This document shows positions 25,027 through 33,792 of a stretch of DNA of 38,162 nucleotides, piece by piece. The translations under genes and the position numbers were made by a program. The number at the start of each line of letters is the position of its first letter. Position 1 is the stretch's first letter. The notes below the pieces were generated by a model. It worked only from the letters and a program-made list of their open reading frames with translations. It did no database searches and was not told the DNA's origin. The DNA is from Bacteroidales bacterium (lineage in GTDB: Bacteria > Bacteroidota > Bacteroidia > Bacteroidales > UBA10428), in assembly GCA_016930375.1 (NCBI GenBank), contig JAFGGU010000082.1, positions 1-38,162 of the forward strand, read 5' to 3'.

Positions 25027-25620
25027 TTAATTCTTCTCGTATTCAACAGTTTCTTTGCCGATTTCTTTCATGTAATTTGTAAAAACCTCCTTGCTCGAAC
25101 GGGTAACTGCAATACGTCCCGAGCGTGTAAACTGCAACAGGCCGTATTTACTAAGTTCGTCAAAAAGCTCCTGGGTTTCTTCCTTGTGACCGGTTAGCTC
25201 AATAACGGTATACTCAGGCCGGACCTCGAGAATGCGGGCACTGTGCTTACGAATGGTTTCCTCAACCTTGTTGCTCACAAGCAAAGCCTTGGTAGGAACC
25301 TTGTACAATGCAATCTCCTGATGGATAACTTCCTCTTCGGTATGATAAAAGGCTTTGAGCACTTCAACCAGCTTTTCAATTTGTTCAACCACTTTTTGCA
25401 CTTTCTCGAGACAGTCGTGCACCACAATGGTAAACTTGTGTATGCCAGGCAGGGCAGAACCTGACACGGTAAGACTGTCAATATTCACCTGCCGTCTGGT
25501 AAAAATAATGGTAATACGGTTAAGTAATCCTATATGGTTTTCAGAAAATGCCGAAATGGTATAAGTCTTCTTTCCTCCGGTGCAATTTCCGTTTTCGATA
25601 TTTATTGTTTTCTTTGCCAT
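25027..25620 (-). CDS. ilvN: Acetolactate synthase, small regulatory subunit
   Basis: A 197-residue regulatory subunit. An N-terminal ACT domain (about residues 17-90: TISAFSENHIGLLNRITIIF, then VNIDSLTVSGS) normally binds valine, and a C-terminal ferredoxin-like domain follows (ILEVRPEYTVIELTGH). It starts five bases after the ilvB stop, as expected for a stoichiometric partner. Confidence 0.94.
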   Translation of the reverse strand: MAKKTINIENGNCTGGKKTYTISAFSENHIGLLNRITIIFTRRQVNIDSLTVSGSALPGIHKFTIVVHDCLEKVQKVVEQIEKLVEVLKAFYHTEEEVIHQEIALYKVPTKALLVSNKVEETIRKHSARILEVRPEYTVIELTGHKEETQELFDELSKYGLLQFTRSGRIAVTRSSKEVFTNYMKEIGKETVEYEKN

Positions 25621-25625
25621 GTCTG

Positions 25626-27398
25626 TTACTTTTGTTGTTCAAGAATTATTTCAGAAACTGAAGCACCTGTGGGCACCATCGGAAAAACATTATCTTCCTT
25701 TTCAATGGATACCTCAAGCAGGTAAGGCCCTTCATAATCGAGCATTTCCTGTATGGCGGCATCCAGCATGGGTCTCTCAATTACTTTTTTGCCCTTAATA
25801 CCAAAACCTTCAGCAACCTTAATAAAATCGGGATTCAGCAGGTAGGTTTCCGAGTATCGCTTGTCAAAGAATAGTTGTTGCCATTGCCTTACCATGCCCA
25901 GGTATTTGTTATTTAACAAAACAATTTTGACAGCAGCCCTTGTTTGGTTAATGGTACTCAATTCCTGTATAGTCATCTGAAAACCGCCATCGCCGACAAA
26001 AAGAATAACCTGTTTTTCGGGCTTTCCGATTTTGGCACCATGGGCAGCAGGAAGACCAAATCCCATGGTTCCCAAACCTCCGGAAGTAACAAAGCTACGG
26101 GTGCTATTCAATTTGGCGTACCGCGATGCAAACATTTGATGCTGGCCAACGTCGGTAACAATAATGGCATCGCCTTGGGTTTTTTCATTAATGCGGTGAA
26201 TAACTTCACCCATAGTCAAACCAGGTTTATCAGGGAAAAAATCACGCTTGATGACTTTTTCATATTCAATCTTGTCGAGTTCCTTGAATCTATTTATCCA
26301 TTTGGCATGCGAACGCTTTTCAATTAATTTGGTCAGCAAAGGCAACGTATATTTAACATCACCCAGGAGGGGAACATCTACCTTTACAATTTTGTTAATT
26401 TCCGCCTTATCAATTTCAAGATGAATAATCTTAGCCTGTTTGGCATAACGGTTAAGGTCTCCGGTAACCCTGTCGTCAAAGCGCATTCCAACAGCAATCA
26501 GCACATCACACTCGTTGGTAAGTATGTTTGCCGAATAATTGCCATGCATGCCAAGCATCCCGATATTCTGTGGATGGTCTTTCGGCAAAGCACAGGATCC
26601 AAGTATTGTCCATCCTACGGGAACACCTGATTTCTCTACAAAGTCAAGAAACTCCTGTTCGGCGTTTCCGAGCAATATACCCTGTCCGGCAAGTATATAG
26701 GGTCTTTTTGCTTTGTTAATAAGCGAAGAAGCTGCTTTAAGGTTATCCAGGCTTATACGTGGTTCGGGAGCATAGCTGCGCATCTTTTTGCATTTGTGAT
26801 ACTCATAATCGAGCATACCGAACTGGGCATTCTTGGCAACATCAATAACAACCGGGCCCGGGCGTCCGGTTTTGGCAATATAAAATGCCTGGGCCATTAT
26901 CGAGGGAATCTCCTCCGGTTTGGTAATTAAAAAATTCCACTTGGTCACCGGCATGGTAATACCAATAACATCGGTTTCCTGAAAAGCATCGGTACCCAGC
27001 AGTCCTGCAGCCACCTGTCCGGTAATACATACCAGAGGTGTGGAATCCATCATGGCATTAGTAATACCGGTAATAAGGTTGGTAGCACCGGGACCTGAAG
27101 TGGCCATGCACACACCTACCCTGCCAGTTACCCTGGCATATCCCTCTGCTGCATGTATAGCACCCTGCTCATGCCTTGTGAGAATGTGTTTAAGTTTGTC
27201 GGAATAATTCATCAGGGCATCGTAAGCCGGCATGATAGCACCGCCGGGATACCCGAATATGGTATCAACTCCCTCGTTGATCAGGCTGAGCATGATGGCT
27301 TCGGCCCCTGTAACCCGTACCTTTTCAGACGGGTAAATTTTTGCATTTTTATCTTGTTTAGTTTTCATGGTTGCTGAATTGTGAAATACTGGATTCAT
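25626..27398 (-). CDS. ilvB: Acetolactate synthase, large catalytic subunit
   Basis: ThDP-dependent enzyme condensing pyruvate with pyruvate or 2-oxobutyrate. Visible features: [17 protein letters not shown] near residue 45, the catalytic Glu in [16 protein letters not shown] near residue 75, the FAD-binding middle domain, and the ThDP motif [12 protein letters not shown] near residue 470. The ATG at 27398 overlaps the ilvD stop as ATGA and is preferred; an ATG at 27368 (MKTKQDK) would give a length closer to many homologues. 590 residues in the long form. Confidence 0.95.
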   Translation of the reverse strand: MNPVFHNSATMKTKQDKNAKIYPSEKVRVTGAEAIMLSLINEGVDTIFGYPGGAIMPAYDALMNYSDKLKHILTRHEQGAIHAAEGYARVTGRVGVCMATSGPGATNLITGITNAMMDSTPLVCITGQVAAGLLGTDAFQETDVIGITMPVTKWNFLITKPEEIPSIMAQAFYIAKTGRPGPVVIDVAKNAQFGMLDYEYHKCKKMRSYAPEPRISLDNLKAASSLINKAKRPYILAGQGILLGNAEQEFLDFVEKSGVPVGWTILGSCALPKDHPQNIGMLGMHGNYSANILTNECDVLIAVGMRFDDRVTGDLNRYAKQAKIIHLEIDKAEINKIVKVDVPLLGDVKYTLPLLTKLIEKRSHAKWINRFKELDKIEYEKVIKRDFFPDKPGLTMGEVIHRINEKTQGDAIIVTDVGQHQMFASRYAKLNSTRSFVTSGGLGTMGFGLPAAHGAKIGKPEKQVILFVGDGGFQMTIQELSTINQTRAAVKIVLLNNKYLGMVRQWQQLFFDKRYSETYLLNPDFIKVAEGFGIKGKKVIERPMLDAAIQEMLDYEGPYLLEVSIEKEDNVFPMVPTGASVSEIILEQQK

Positions 27399-29224
27399 TT
27401 TACTTCCCGGATTGCACCCCGGTCGGCAGAAGTCACCATACTGGCATAGGCCTGCAAGGCTTTTGAAATTTGCCGGGTGCGGCTGACCGGGGTAAACGCC
27501 TTATCACCCCGGTTGGCCTCTTTTTGTTTGCGTCGTTCAAGCTCCCCCTGCGGGAGCACCACATTGACAGATCTGCCAGGTATGTTTATTTCAATTTTAT
27601 CACCATCTTGAATAAGTCCGATTTCTCCGCCAGAGGCTGCCTCAGGCGAAACATGCCCGATGGACAATCCGCTGGTGCCGCCTGAAAACCTGCCATCTGT
27701 AAACAAAGCGCAACTTTTTCCAAGTCCTTTTGATTTGATATAGGAGGTCGGATATAACATTTCCTGCATACCCGGTCCGCCCCTGGGTCCTTCGTAGCGT
27801 ATCACAACAACATCTCCGGCCTTTACCCTGCCATCAAGAATGCCATCACAGGCCTCATCCTGCGATTCAAAAACATTGGCGGCACCCGTGAAATGAAAGA
27901 TGGAAGGATCAACCCCGGCTGTTTTTATCACACAGCCGTTTCGGGCAATATTGCCATACAAAACTGCCAGTCCACCGTCTCGGGAGTAGCAGTGCTCCAG
28001 ATCACGGATACAACCTTTCTCCCGGTCAAGGTCAGGTTCCTTGTACATGACACCCTGACTGCCCAGTTTAAGGTTTTTAATCCCCGCAGGTGCACTGGCA
28101 AATATTTCCCTGGCTTCTGCGGTCACCGATGGCCGGGTAAGATCAAACCGTTCAATGGCTTCACCCAGGGTAAGTAAATCAATTCTTTTGACAGTTGTGT
28201 CAACCAGTCCGGCATTATTGAGCTCGCCCATGATACCGAGAATTCCACCTGCACGGTTTACATCCTCAACATGGTATTGCGAGCTGGGTGCCACTTTGCA
28301 TAAAACAGGTATTTTCCGGGAAAGGTTATCAATATCATGCATGGTAAAATCGACTCCTGCTTCTTCCGCAATGGCCAGAAGATGCAGGACCGTATTGGTG
28401 GATCCGCCCATGGCTATGTCAAGCGACATGGCATTCATAAATGCCTGACGGGTGGCAATGGACCTGGGCAGGACAGATGTATCTCCCTCTTCGTAATACT
28501 TCCGGGTAAGGATGACAATTTGCCGGGCTGCCTTTTCAAATAATGCCTTGCGGTTTTTATGCGTTGCCACAATGGTTCCGTTACCGGGAAGAGCCAGTCC
28601 GATGGCCTCATTCAGGCAGTTCATGGAATTGGCCGTGAACATGCCGGAACAGGATCCGCAAGTCGGACAGGCTTGCTGCTCGACTTCCGCCAGTTCATCA
28701 TCCGGCACCTGGTCATCAGCCGCCATCACCATGGCATCCACCAGGTCGTATTTTTTACTTCCGATGGTTCCTGCTTCCATGGGTCCGCCAGAGACAAACA
28801 CAGCCGGAATATTCAGACGCATGGCCGCCATGAGCATGCCTGGCGTAATTTTATCGCAATTGCTGATGCAGATCATGCCATCCACCTTATGCGCATTGCA
28901 CATGTATTCCACGCTGTCCGCGATAAGGTCGCGTGAAGGAAGTGAATACAACATGCCATCATGTCCCATGGCTATTCCGTCATCAATGGCAATGGTGTTG
29001 AATTCAGCGGCATAGCATCCTTCCTTTTCAATGATCGCTTTCACTTCCTGTCCGATCATGTGAAGATGTGTATGACCAGGCACAAACTGGGTAAAGGAAT
29101 TGACTACAGCTATGATTGGTTTTCCTATCTGATCCTCACGCATTCCCGTGGCGCGCCATAAGCTTCGCGCGCCGGCCATCCGGCGCCCCTGGGTGGTGGT
29201 ATCGCTCCTAAGGTTTATTTTCAT
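27395..29224 (-). CDS. ilvD: Dihydroxy-acid dehydratase
   Basis: Fe-S dehydratase forming 2-oxo acids from dihydroxy acids, used for valine, isoleucine and, indirectly, leucine. The start is set at 29224 ([18 protein letters not shown]), the first ATG after the attenuator terminator; the frame is open 12 codons further up but would include the terminator region. Cluster cysteines lie in CISNCDK (about residue 120) and [11 protein letters not shown] (about residue 190). Length 609 residues. First structural gene of ilvDBNC; ilvA, ilvE and leu genes are not in the window. Confidence 0.95.
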   Translation of the reverse strand: MKINLRSDTTTQGRRMAGARSLWRATGMREDQIGKPIIAVVNSFTQFVPGHTHLHMIGQEVKAIIEKEGCYAAEFNTIAIDDGIAMGHDGMLYSLPSRDLIADSVEYMCNAHKVDGMICISNCDKITPGMLMAAMRLNIPAVFVSGGPMEAGTIGSKKYDLVDAMVMAADDQVPDDELAEVEQQACPTCGSCSGMFTANSMNCLNEAIGLALPGNGTIVATHKNRKALFEKAARQIVILTRKYYEEGDTSVLPRSIATRQAFMNAMSLDIAMGGSTNTVLHLLAIAEEAGVDFTMHDIDNLSRKIPVLCKVAPSSQYHVEDVNRAGGILGIMGELNNAGLVDTTVKRIDLLTLGEAIERFDLTRPSVTAEAREIFASAPAGIKNLKLGSQGVMYKEPDLDREKGCIRDLEHCYSRDGGLAVLYGNIARNGCVIKTAGVDPSIFHFTGAANVFESQDEACDGILDGRVKAGDVVVIRYEGPRGGPGMQEMLYPTSYIKSKGLGKSCALFTDGRFSGGTSGLSIGHVSPEAASGGEIGLIQDGDKIEINIPGRSVNVVLPQGELERRKQKEANRGDKAFTPVSRTRQISKALQAYASMVTSADRGAIREVK

Positions 29225-29263
29225 AATGTTGTTAATCAATTTAATATATAAAACCATCAAATT

Positions 29264-29294
29264 AAAAAAGCCATTCTCTGTTGTAAGAATGGCT
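29264..29294 (-). terminator. Intrinsic terminator of the ilv attenuator
   Basis: On the minus strand AGCCATTCT (29294-29286) pairs perfectly with AGAATGGCT (29277-29269) across an eight-base loop, followed by a run of six T residues. It stands between the leader peptide and ilvD, 40 bases before the start codon, where no other gene ends. Confidence 0.88.
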
Positions 29295-29327
29295 CGTATA
29301 TATTATCTGCTATCGCAAACCATTCTC
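29286..29327 (-). promoter_or_regulatory. ilv antiterminator pairing
   Basis: Minus-strand GAGAATGGT (29327-29319), which overlaps the leader stop codon, can pair with the CCATTCT of the terminator's 5' arm (29292-29286; seven pairs, with G-U extension possible). This would break the terminator. A ribosome that finishes the leader would cover 29319-29327 and allow termination; one stalled earlier would leave it free. A separate pause hairpin could not be assigned with confidence. Confidence 0.7.
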
Positions 29328-29388
29328 ACCTCAGCCTCACAAGGACCACGAGGATGACCAGATTCACGATAATGATGATATTTCTCAT
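29326..29388 (-). CDS. ilvL: ilv operon leader peptide, 20 residues, 14 of them Ile/Val/Leu
   Basis: A short frame starting MRNIIIIVNLVIL has five Ile, five Val and four Leu codons in 20, then Arg-Leu-Arg and TGA. It sits 15 bases after a promoter and just before a terminator and ilvD, the arrangement of multivalent branched-chain attenuators such as enterobacterial ilvL. Its role would be to sense charged tRNAs for all three amino acids. The name follows function, not homology. Confidence 0.85.
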   Translation of the reverse strand: MRNIIIIVNLVILVVLVRLR

Positions 29389-29402
29389 GTTTTTCGTTTG
29401 GG

Positions 29403-29435
29403 CAAATATAGATAAATAAATGAACAATCGTCAAA
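29403..29435 (-). promoter_or_regulatory. Bacteroidota-type promoter of the ilv operon
   Basis: Minus strand: TTTG (29435-29432), 21-base spacer, TATATTTG (29410-29403), a full match to TTTG/TAnnTTTG. The leader ATG begins 15 bases downstream of the -7 element. Confidence 0.78.
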
Positions 29436-29480
29436 CTCTTTCAAAAAAATATACTGAAAATCTAAATATTTTCATAAAAT

Positions 29481-29511
29481 AAAGTTTAACTGTATTGATA
29501 TACAAACCTTT
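29481..29511 (-). terminator. Possible weak terminator after the zinc-ribbon methyltransferase
   Basis: On the minus strand an AAAG...CTTT dyad with inner GTAT/ATAC and TTT/AAA pairing and bulges is followed by ATTTTATG. It lies six bases past the methyltransferase stop. The stem is imperfect and AT-rich, so this is a tentative call. Confidence 0.3.
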
Positions 29512-29516
29512 AGTAA

Positions 29517-30284
29517 CTACAGTTTCTTATATCCATACATATACTCCATGGCAGGCAACCTGAAATGCTCACGGTCCTCCCGGCTCAGTGTGAGCAGGTA
29601 ATTCTCCTCCTCAATCACAAAACCTGCTTCGGTAAGCCGGTTCAGGTAATCCCGACCGTACATCCGGTAATGGTCTTTTTGCCTGAAGCGTTTCTCCCGT
29701 TCCAGGGGATCAGTAACGGAAGGATCCTCATTCGTTTCTTCCATGCTGTAATCCGTGGGCACCTGCAAAATGGCGAATCCCCCGTGGCGGAGCACCCTGA
29801 ATATTTCACGAATGGCTTTCCGGTCATCCGGAACATGCTCCAGAACATGGTTGCAGATCACGATATCAAATTCCTGGTCCCTGAAAGGCATCTCCTGCAC
29901 ATCCAGTTTAACATCTGCCAGTGGTGATTCCAAATCAGCAGTTACATAGGAAATGTTCTTCAGTTTCCTGAATCGCCTGTAAAAACATTGTTCAGGGGCT
30001 AAATGCAGTACTTTCAGAGAACCGGAAAAGAAGTCGGTCCGGTTCTTCAGGTAAAGCCACAACAGCCGGTGACGTTCAAGGGATAAGCAACCGGGACACA
30101 ATACATTTTCCCGTACCTGGTTATATCCGTAAGGAAGGAATTTCCTGAAGTGTCCGCCACATACCGGACATTCTACACGGCTACCCCTGTAAAACAGTGC
30201 GGCAGATTTCATGAAGATCATGCTGAGCCGTATGAGCCACGGTCGAGGTACATGGCTGAGCAATAACCTGATGATTCTCTTCAA
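29517..30284 (-). CDS. SAM-dependent methyltransferase with N-terminal zinc ribbon
   Basis: A 255-residue class I methyltransferase. After a hydrophobic or amphipathic N-terminus (about residues 1-34) come two cysteine pairs, CPVCGGHF (about residue 39) and CPGCLSLERHR (about residue 63), which could bind zinc. The methyltransferase core has LHLAPEQCF, VTADLES, FDIVICNHVLEHVPDD (about residue 137-152) and LRHGGFAILQVP. The substrate is unknown; CxxC-headed methyltransferases of this type are often near glycan genes. Monocistronic and divergent from the VOC gene. Confidence 0.82.
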   Translation of the reverse strand: MKRIIRLLLSHVPRPWLIRLSMIFMKSAALFYRGSRVECPVCGGHFRKFLPYGYNQVRENVLCPGCLSLERHRLLWLYLKNRTDFFSGSLKVLHLAPEQCFYRRFRKLKNISYVTADLESPLADVKLDVQEMPFRDQEFDIVICNHVLEHVPDDRKAIREIFRVLRHGGFAILQVPTDYSMEETNEDPSVTDPLEREKRFRQKDHYRMYGRDYLNRLTEAGFVIEEENYLLTLSREDREHFRLPAMEYMYGYKKL

Positions 30285-30372
30285 GGCAGTAAATTTTGAA
30301 AAATCCCGAAAACCGGAAAATTAAGCCTTTTATTATTTAATTTCGCGCTTTGAATAAAAAAATCAATACATC

Positions 30373-30837
30373 ATGAGACCATTTAAAGTTCTGGGCATTC
30401 AGCAAATTGCCATTGGTAATGAATCCAAGTCGCGCCTTCAAAATTTCTGGGTGGAGGTAATGGGACTTGAAAAAACGGGGACCTTCAGGAGCGAGCGGGA
30501 AAACGTGGATGAAGATATTCTGAGGATTGGAAAAGGACCGCTGGCTGTGGAAGTGGATATCATGCAACCCATCGATGCCGAAAAATCACCTAAAGTTCAT
30601 GAACCCAAACTGAATCATATTGGATTGTGGATCGACGACCTTCCAAAAGCGGTGGAATGGCTGACGGCCAAAGGGGTAAGGTTCACACCGGGTGGCATTC
30701 GAAAGGGTGCGGCCGGTTATGATGTATGTTTCATCCACCCGAAAGGGAATGATGAATTCCCGGTTTGCAGCGAGGGCGTGCTGGTGGAACTGGTGCAGGC
30801 GCCGGAGGAAGTTAGAAAAGTGATGAGTGATGAGTGA
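30373..30837 (+). CDS. VOC-superfamily protein (glyoxalase/epimerase-like)
   Basis: A 154-residue protein with two beta-alpha-beta-beta-beta modules. The first starts [13 protein letters not shown], the second [19 protein letters not shown]. Likely metal ligands are His in NHIGLWI (about residue 78) and Glu in [10 protein letters not shown] (about residue 142). It could be a lactoylglutathione lyase-like or methylmalonyl-CoA epimerase-like enzyme; the sequence does not decide. The last residues Val-Met-Ser-Asp-Glu and the TGA stop are encoded by the heptamer array beginning at 30820, so the C-terminal tail is repeat-derived. Confidence 0.82.
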   Translation: MRPFKVLGIQQIAIGNESKSRLQNFWVEVMGLEKTGTFRSERENVDEDILRIGKGPLAVEVDIMQPIDAEKSPKVHEPKLNHIGLWIDDLPKAVEWLTAKGVRFTPGGIRKGAAGYDVCFIHPKGNDEFPVCSEGVLVELVQAPEEVRKVMSDE

Positions 30838-30937
30838 TGAGTGATGAGTGATGAGTGGGACTTGGGCGAGAGTTTGGGCATGCTCACTTCCCAAAACCCA
30901 AATCCCACTTGTTACTCGTCACTCATTACTCGTTACT
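30820..30937. repeat. Inverted 7-bp tandem arrays between VOC gene and SRP RNA
   Basis: Left arm: five exact GTGATGA units (30820-30854). Right arm: TGTTACT, CGTCACT, CATTACT, CGTTACT (30910-30937). The 55-base centre is also partly self-complementary (GTGGGACTTGGG against CCCAAATCCCAC). The arms lie at the 3' ends of two converging transcripts: the left arm contains the VOC stop, and the right arm ends three bases from the SRP RNA terminator tract. Confidence 0.92.
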
Positions 30938-30946
30938 AATAAAAAA

Positions 30947-31048
30947 CCGGGTAAGCTTATCATATCGCGCCGCTACAACCGCCTACCCTTGCTTCCTTCC
31001 GGACCTGGGGGGATTCAGCAGGAGCTGACCGTATGAGACTTACCCGGC
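30947..31048 (-). ncRNA. ffs: Signal recognition particle RNA (4.5S-type, small bacterial)
   Basis: On the minus strand the invariant apical segment CAGGTCCGGAAGGAAGCA is present, with its GGAA tetraloop and the asymmetric internal loop that binds Ffh. The ends close by CCGGGTAAG (31047-31039) pairing with CTTACCCGG (30955-30947). A T-tract (30946-30941) follows directly, so the closing stem doubles as terminator. About 102 nt, the short type lacking the Alu domain. A full Bacteroidota promoter lies at its 5' end. Confidence 0.93.
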
Positions 31049-31052
31049 AGTG

Positions 31053-31083
31053 CAAAACTATGAACTTTTATTAAATTTACAAA
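31053..31083 (-). promoter_or_regulatory. Promoter of the SRP RNA gene
   Basis: Minus strand: TTTG (31083-31080), a 19-base spacer and TAGTTTTG (31060-31053), an exact fit to the Bacteroidota sigma consensus, ending about five bases before the RNA 5' end. It is the clearest promoter in the window. Confidence 0.85.
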
Positions 31084-31097
31084 AGATAAAATCCGGA

Positions 31098-31128
31098 TGT
31101 GCCGGAATGTTTAAAAACCCTATTTTTG
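31098..31128 (+). promoter_or_regulatory. Probable promoter of the DUF4199-GT2 pair
   Basis: TATTTTTG at 31121-31128 fits TAnnTTTG; TGTG at 31098-31101 is one mismatch from TTTG with a 19-base spacer. It lies 25 bases before the DUF4199 ATG and diverges from the SRP RNA promoter. Confidence 0.6.
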
Positions 31129-31153
31129 TTTTCAACTCTTAAACCCGGTATCA

Positions 31154-31720
31154 ATGGAAAAAAAACAGTCACTCCTGCAGTTTACCATGACCTATGGTGT
31201 CATCATGGGAATAGTATCCGTCATTTTTTCACTGATCATATACATGACGGGATTTATGCCGTACAACATCAAAAGAACCATCCTTGTCGGCCTGATCAGC
31301 CTGATTATTACCCTTGTTTTTATTGTGACCGGAACAAAAACATACCGCGATAAGATTCTGAATGGCACGATATCCTACTGGAATGCGGTTATGATAGGAT
31401 TATTGATAGTAGTTTTTTCAGCGGTCATCTCCAGCTTTTACTCCCTTATTTTTAACCTGTACATTGATCCCGAATACGTGAACAAGGTTACAGAAGCTTC
31501 CAAAAACTGGTGGTTTGATTACCTAAACAGGATTGGTGCTCCGGATTACCAGATTGAGGACATGATGGATAAGCTTGACAAACAGGTGGCCAACAACAGT
31601 CCGATCAAATCCTTTTTCCAGGGACTTTACGTATCGGCTATTTTTGGTTTGATAGTATCGCTGATCACCTCAGCATTTATCAAAAAGAATCCCAACCCTT
31701 TCTCCGAACCAACCGCCTAA
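31154..31720 (+). CDS. DUF4199 membrane protein
   Basis: A 188-residue membrane protein with four predicted hydrophobic helices (about residues 12-34, 40-62, 76-102 and 153-178) and a charged loop between helices 3 and 4. It matches the DUF4199 layout, a family found mostly in Bacteroidota. Function is unknown. It abuts the following GT2 gene with no intervening base (TAA then ATG), and the pairing suggests a role as partner of a lipid-linked sugar transferase. Confidence 0.78.
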   Translation: MEKKQSLLQFTMTYGVIMGIVSVIFSLIIYMTGFMPYNIKRTILVGLISLIITLVFIVTGTKTYRDKILNGTISYWNAVMIGLLIVVFSAVISSFYSLIFNLYIDPEYVNKVTEASKNWWFDYLNRIGAPDYQIEDMMDKLDKQVANNSPIKSFFQGLYVSAIFGLIVSLITSAFIKKNPNPFSEPTA

Positions 31721-32686
31721 ATGATACTGATGGCACCCGATATCTCTATAATAGTTCCTCTTTACAATGAAGCTGAATCGCTTCCTGAACTGGCAGCATG
31801 GATCAACCGTGTAATGGCTGAGAACCGGTTTTCTTATGAAGTAATAATGATTGATGACGGCAGCAATGACGGTTCATGGCAGGTCATCGAAAAACTTTCC
31901 GGGAATAATAAAAACATCAGGGGGATCAGGTTTCGCCGTAATTACGGGAAATCAGCCGCTTTGCATTGCGGCTTCCAGGCCTCCCTCGGAAATGTGGTAA
32001 TTACCATGGATGCGGACCTGCAGGACAGCCCCGATGAAATACCCGGTCTTTATAACATGATCTTCAGTGAAGGCTTTGACCTCGTGTCGGGATGGAAAAA
32101 GAAGCGGTACGATAACAGGCTGACCAAAAACCTGCCCAGCAGGCTGTTTAACTGGACCGCCAGGGTATTCAGCGGTATCAAGATACACGATTTTAACTGC
32201 GGTTTGAAAGCATACCGGGGTGATGTGGTTAAAACCATCGAAGTGTATGGCGAAATGCACCGCTATATTCCGCTTATTGCCAAAAAAGCCGGATTCAGGA
32301 ACATAGGTGAAAAAATTGTACAGCATCGCAAACGGCAGTTCGGAAAGACAAAATTCGGAATGGAACGATTCATCAACGGCTATCTCGACCTGATTTCCAT
32401 CTCCTTTATTTCGAGATTCGGAAGACGGCCCATGCATTTCTTCGGTACTCTCGGTTCTTTGATGTTCCTCCTGGGTTTTGGTATGGCCCTGTACCTGGGT
32501 ATCGATAAACTTATCGCCGTTGCCCATCACGTTCCTGCCAAACTGGTGACCCAAAGCCCCTATTTTTTTATTGCTCTTACTGCCATGATCATTGGAGCAC
32601 AATTTTTCCTGGCAGGATTCCTGGGTGAACTGGTTTCGCGATCATCAGCAAGCAGGAATGAATATCAGATTGAGAGAGAGATTTAG
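31721..32686 (+). CDS. GT2 polyprenyl-phosphate glycosyltransferase (GtrB/DPM-like)
   Basis: A 321-residue membrane-anchored glycosyltransferase. The N-terminal GT-A domain has ISIIVPLYNEAESLPEL, IDDGSNDGS and the metal-binding TMDADLQDSPDEIP near residue 95. Two C-terminal membrane helices (about residues 233-257 and 275-305) match bactoprenol glucosyltransferase/ArnC-type proteins, which load a sugar onto undecaprenyl phosphate at the inner membrane. The start may be 31721 or 31730 (MAPDIS). The stop is followed within seven bases by the heptamer array. Confidence 0.87.
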   Translation: MILMAPDISIIVPLYNEAESLPELAAWINRVMAENRFSYEVIMIDDGSNDGSWQVIEKLSGNNKNIRGIRFRRNYGKSAALHCGFQASLGNVVITMDADLQDSPDEIPGLYNMIFSEGFDLVSGWKKKRYDNRLTKNLPSRLFNWTARVFSGIKIHDFNCGLKAYRGDVVKTIEVYGEMHRYIPLIAKKAGFRNIGEKIVQHRKRQFGKTKFGMERFINGYLDLISISFISRFGRRPMHFFGTLGSLMFLLGFGMALYLGIDKLIAVAHHVPAKLVTQSPYFFIALTAMIIGAQFFLAGFLGELVSRSSASRNEYQIEREI

Positions 32687-32693
32687 AGGTTAA

Positions 32694-32770
32694 CGGTAAA
32701 AAGTATTCAGTAAACGGTAAACAGTAAAAAGTAAACAGTATTCGGTGTTCAGTATTCGGTGTTCGGTGTT
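32694..32770. repeat. 7-bp tandem array, eleven units (CRGTAAA / CRGTRTT)
   Basis: Exactly eleven heptamers: CGGTAAA, AAGTATT, CAGTAAA, CGGTAAA, CAGTAAA, AAGTAAA, CAGTATT, CGGTGTT, CAGTATT, CGGTGTT, CGGTGTT. Position 3-4 is GT in every unit. The array fills the gap between the two GT2 genes. Its units are the reverse complements of those at 33791-33874 on the far side of the second GT2 gene. Confidence 0.95.
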
Positions 32771-32790
32771 TCTTAATTGCTCAAAGAAAT

Positions 32791-33792
32791 ATGTTCTATT
32801 CGGTCGTAGTTCCAACGTTTTCGCGTCGTGATGAAGTGGCAGAATTACTTGCCAGTCTCGAATCCCAGCAAAATAAAAATTTTGAAGTGATTATCGCAGA
32901 CGGCAGTCTTGATGATTCAGTCAAGCGGGTTACAGATCAATACCAGGACAAGCTTTCCTTAAAACACCTTTACAAAAAAGGTCTGGGAATTAGTGAGTCA
33001 AGAAACTGGGGAGTTGAACATGCCATTGGAGACTATGTTATCTTTTTCGATTCGGATTGTGTTATTCCACCACAGTATTTTAAAGTTGCCGAGGACTACC
33101 TGGCTGTTGAACCATTAGACGCATATGGAGGTCCTGATAAAGCAAGCGAAGATTTCAGCATTAAACAGAAAGCGATAAGCTATGCCATGACTTCGTTTTT
33201 TACCACAGGTGGCATAAGGGGCAGAAAAGGTCATATCGGGCAGTACCAACCCAGGAGTTTTAACATGGGAATTCGCAGGAACATTTTCATTTCCCTGGGC
33301 GGATTCAGTGGTCTTAAGGTATCGGAGGATATAGACCTAAGCATGCGTTTGTACAGGAATGGTTACCGGGTTGGACTCATTGAACAGGCCTATGTATTTC
33401 ATAAGCGCAGGTCAACCTTCTATAAGTTCTTCCGGCAGGTTTTTTCCTTCGGAAGTGGTCGGATCGACTTGCAACTGCGACACGGAAATGCACTGAAACC
33501 AGTGCATACGTTACCTTCTCTGTTTGTGTTATACCTTGTTACAGGGATTGTTATCAGTTTGTTTTCAAAAACTCTTTTCCTGATAGGATTGGCATCTCTT
33601 GTATTCTATGCATCGGCAATCCTGATTGATGCCACGATGCAAAACCGAAGTATTCTGGTTGGCCTGATCAGTGTTTACGCTTCTTTCATAATGTTGACAG
33701 GCTATGGCCTCGGGATGATCAAGGCCGCCCTTATGAGATTTATCTTTCAAAGCAAGAAGGAAAGCGAAAAGCCGGAAATTACCAGGTACTGA
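32791..33792 (+). CDS. GT2 glycosyltransferase with C-terminal membrane helices
   Basis: A 333-residue protein. The GT-A domain starts FYSVVVPTFSRRDEV, with the acidic metal motif FFDSDCVIPP near residue 90 and the acceptor-side SEDIDLSMRLYRNGY near residue 180. From about residue 243 come three hydrophobic helices, so the enzyme is membrane-anchored, like many surface glycan assembly GT2 proteins. Donor and acceptor are unknown. The gene is bounded on both sides by heptamer arrays of opposite orientation, and its final residues (Ile-Thr-Arg-Tyr-stop) look drawn from the edge of the downstream array. Confidence 0.85.
   Translation: MFYSVVVPTFSRRDEVAELLASLESQQNKNFEVIIADGSLDDSVKRVTDQYQDKLSLKHLYKKGLGISESRNWGVEHAIGDYVIFFDSDCVIPPQYFKVAEDYLAVEPLDAYGGPDKASEDFSIKQKAISYAMTSFFTTGGIRGRKGHIGQYQPRSFNMGIRRNIFISLGGFSGLKVSEDIDLSMRLYRNGYRVGLIEQAYVFHKRRSTFYKFFRQVFSFGSGRIDLQLRHGNALKPVHTLPSLFVLYLVTGIVISLFSKTLFLIGLASLVFYASAILIDATMQNRSILVGLISVYASFIMLTGYGLGMIKAALMRFIFQSKKESEKPEITRY

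Noticed and set aside
31952..32602. 216-codon minus-strand frame
   Set aside because: Antisense shadow of the GtrB-like glycosyltransferase; no family features.
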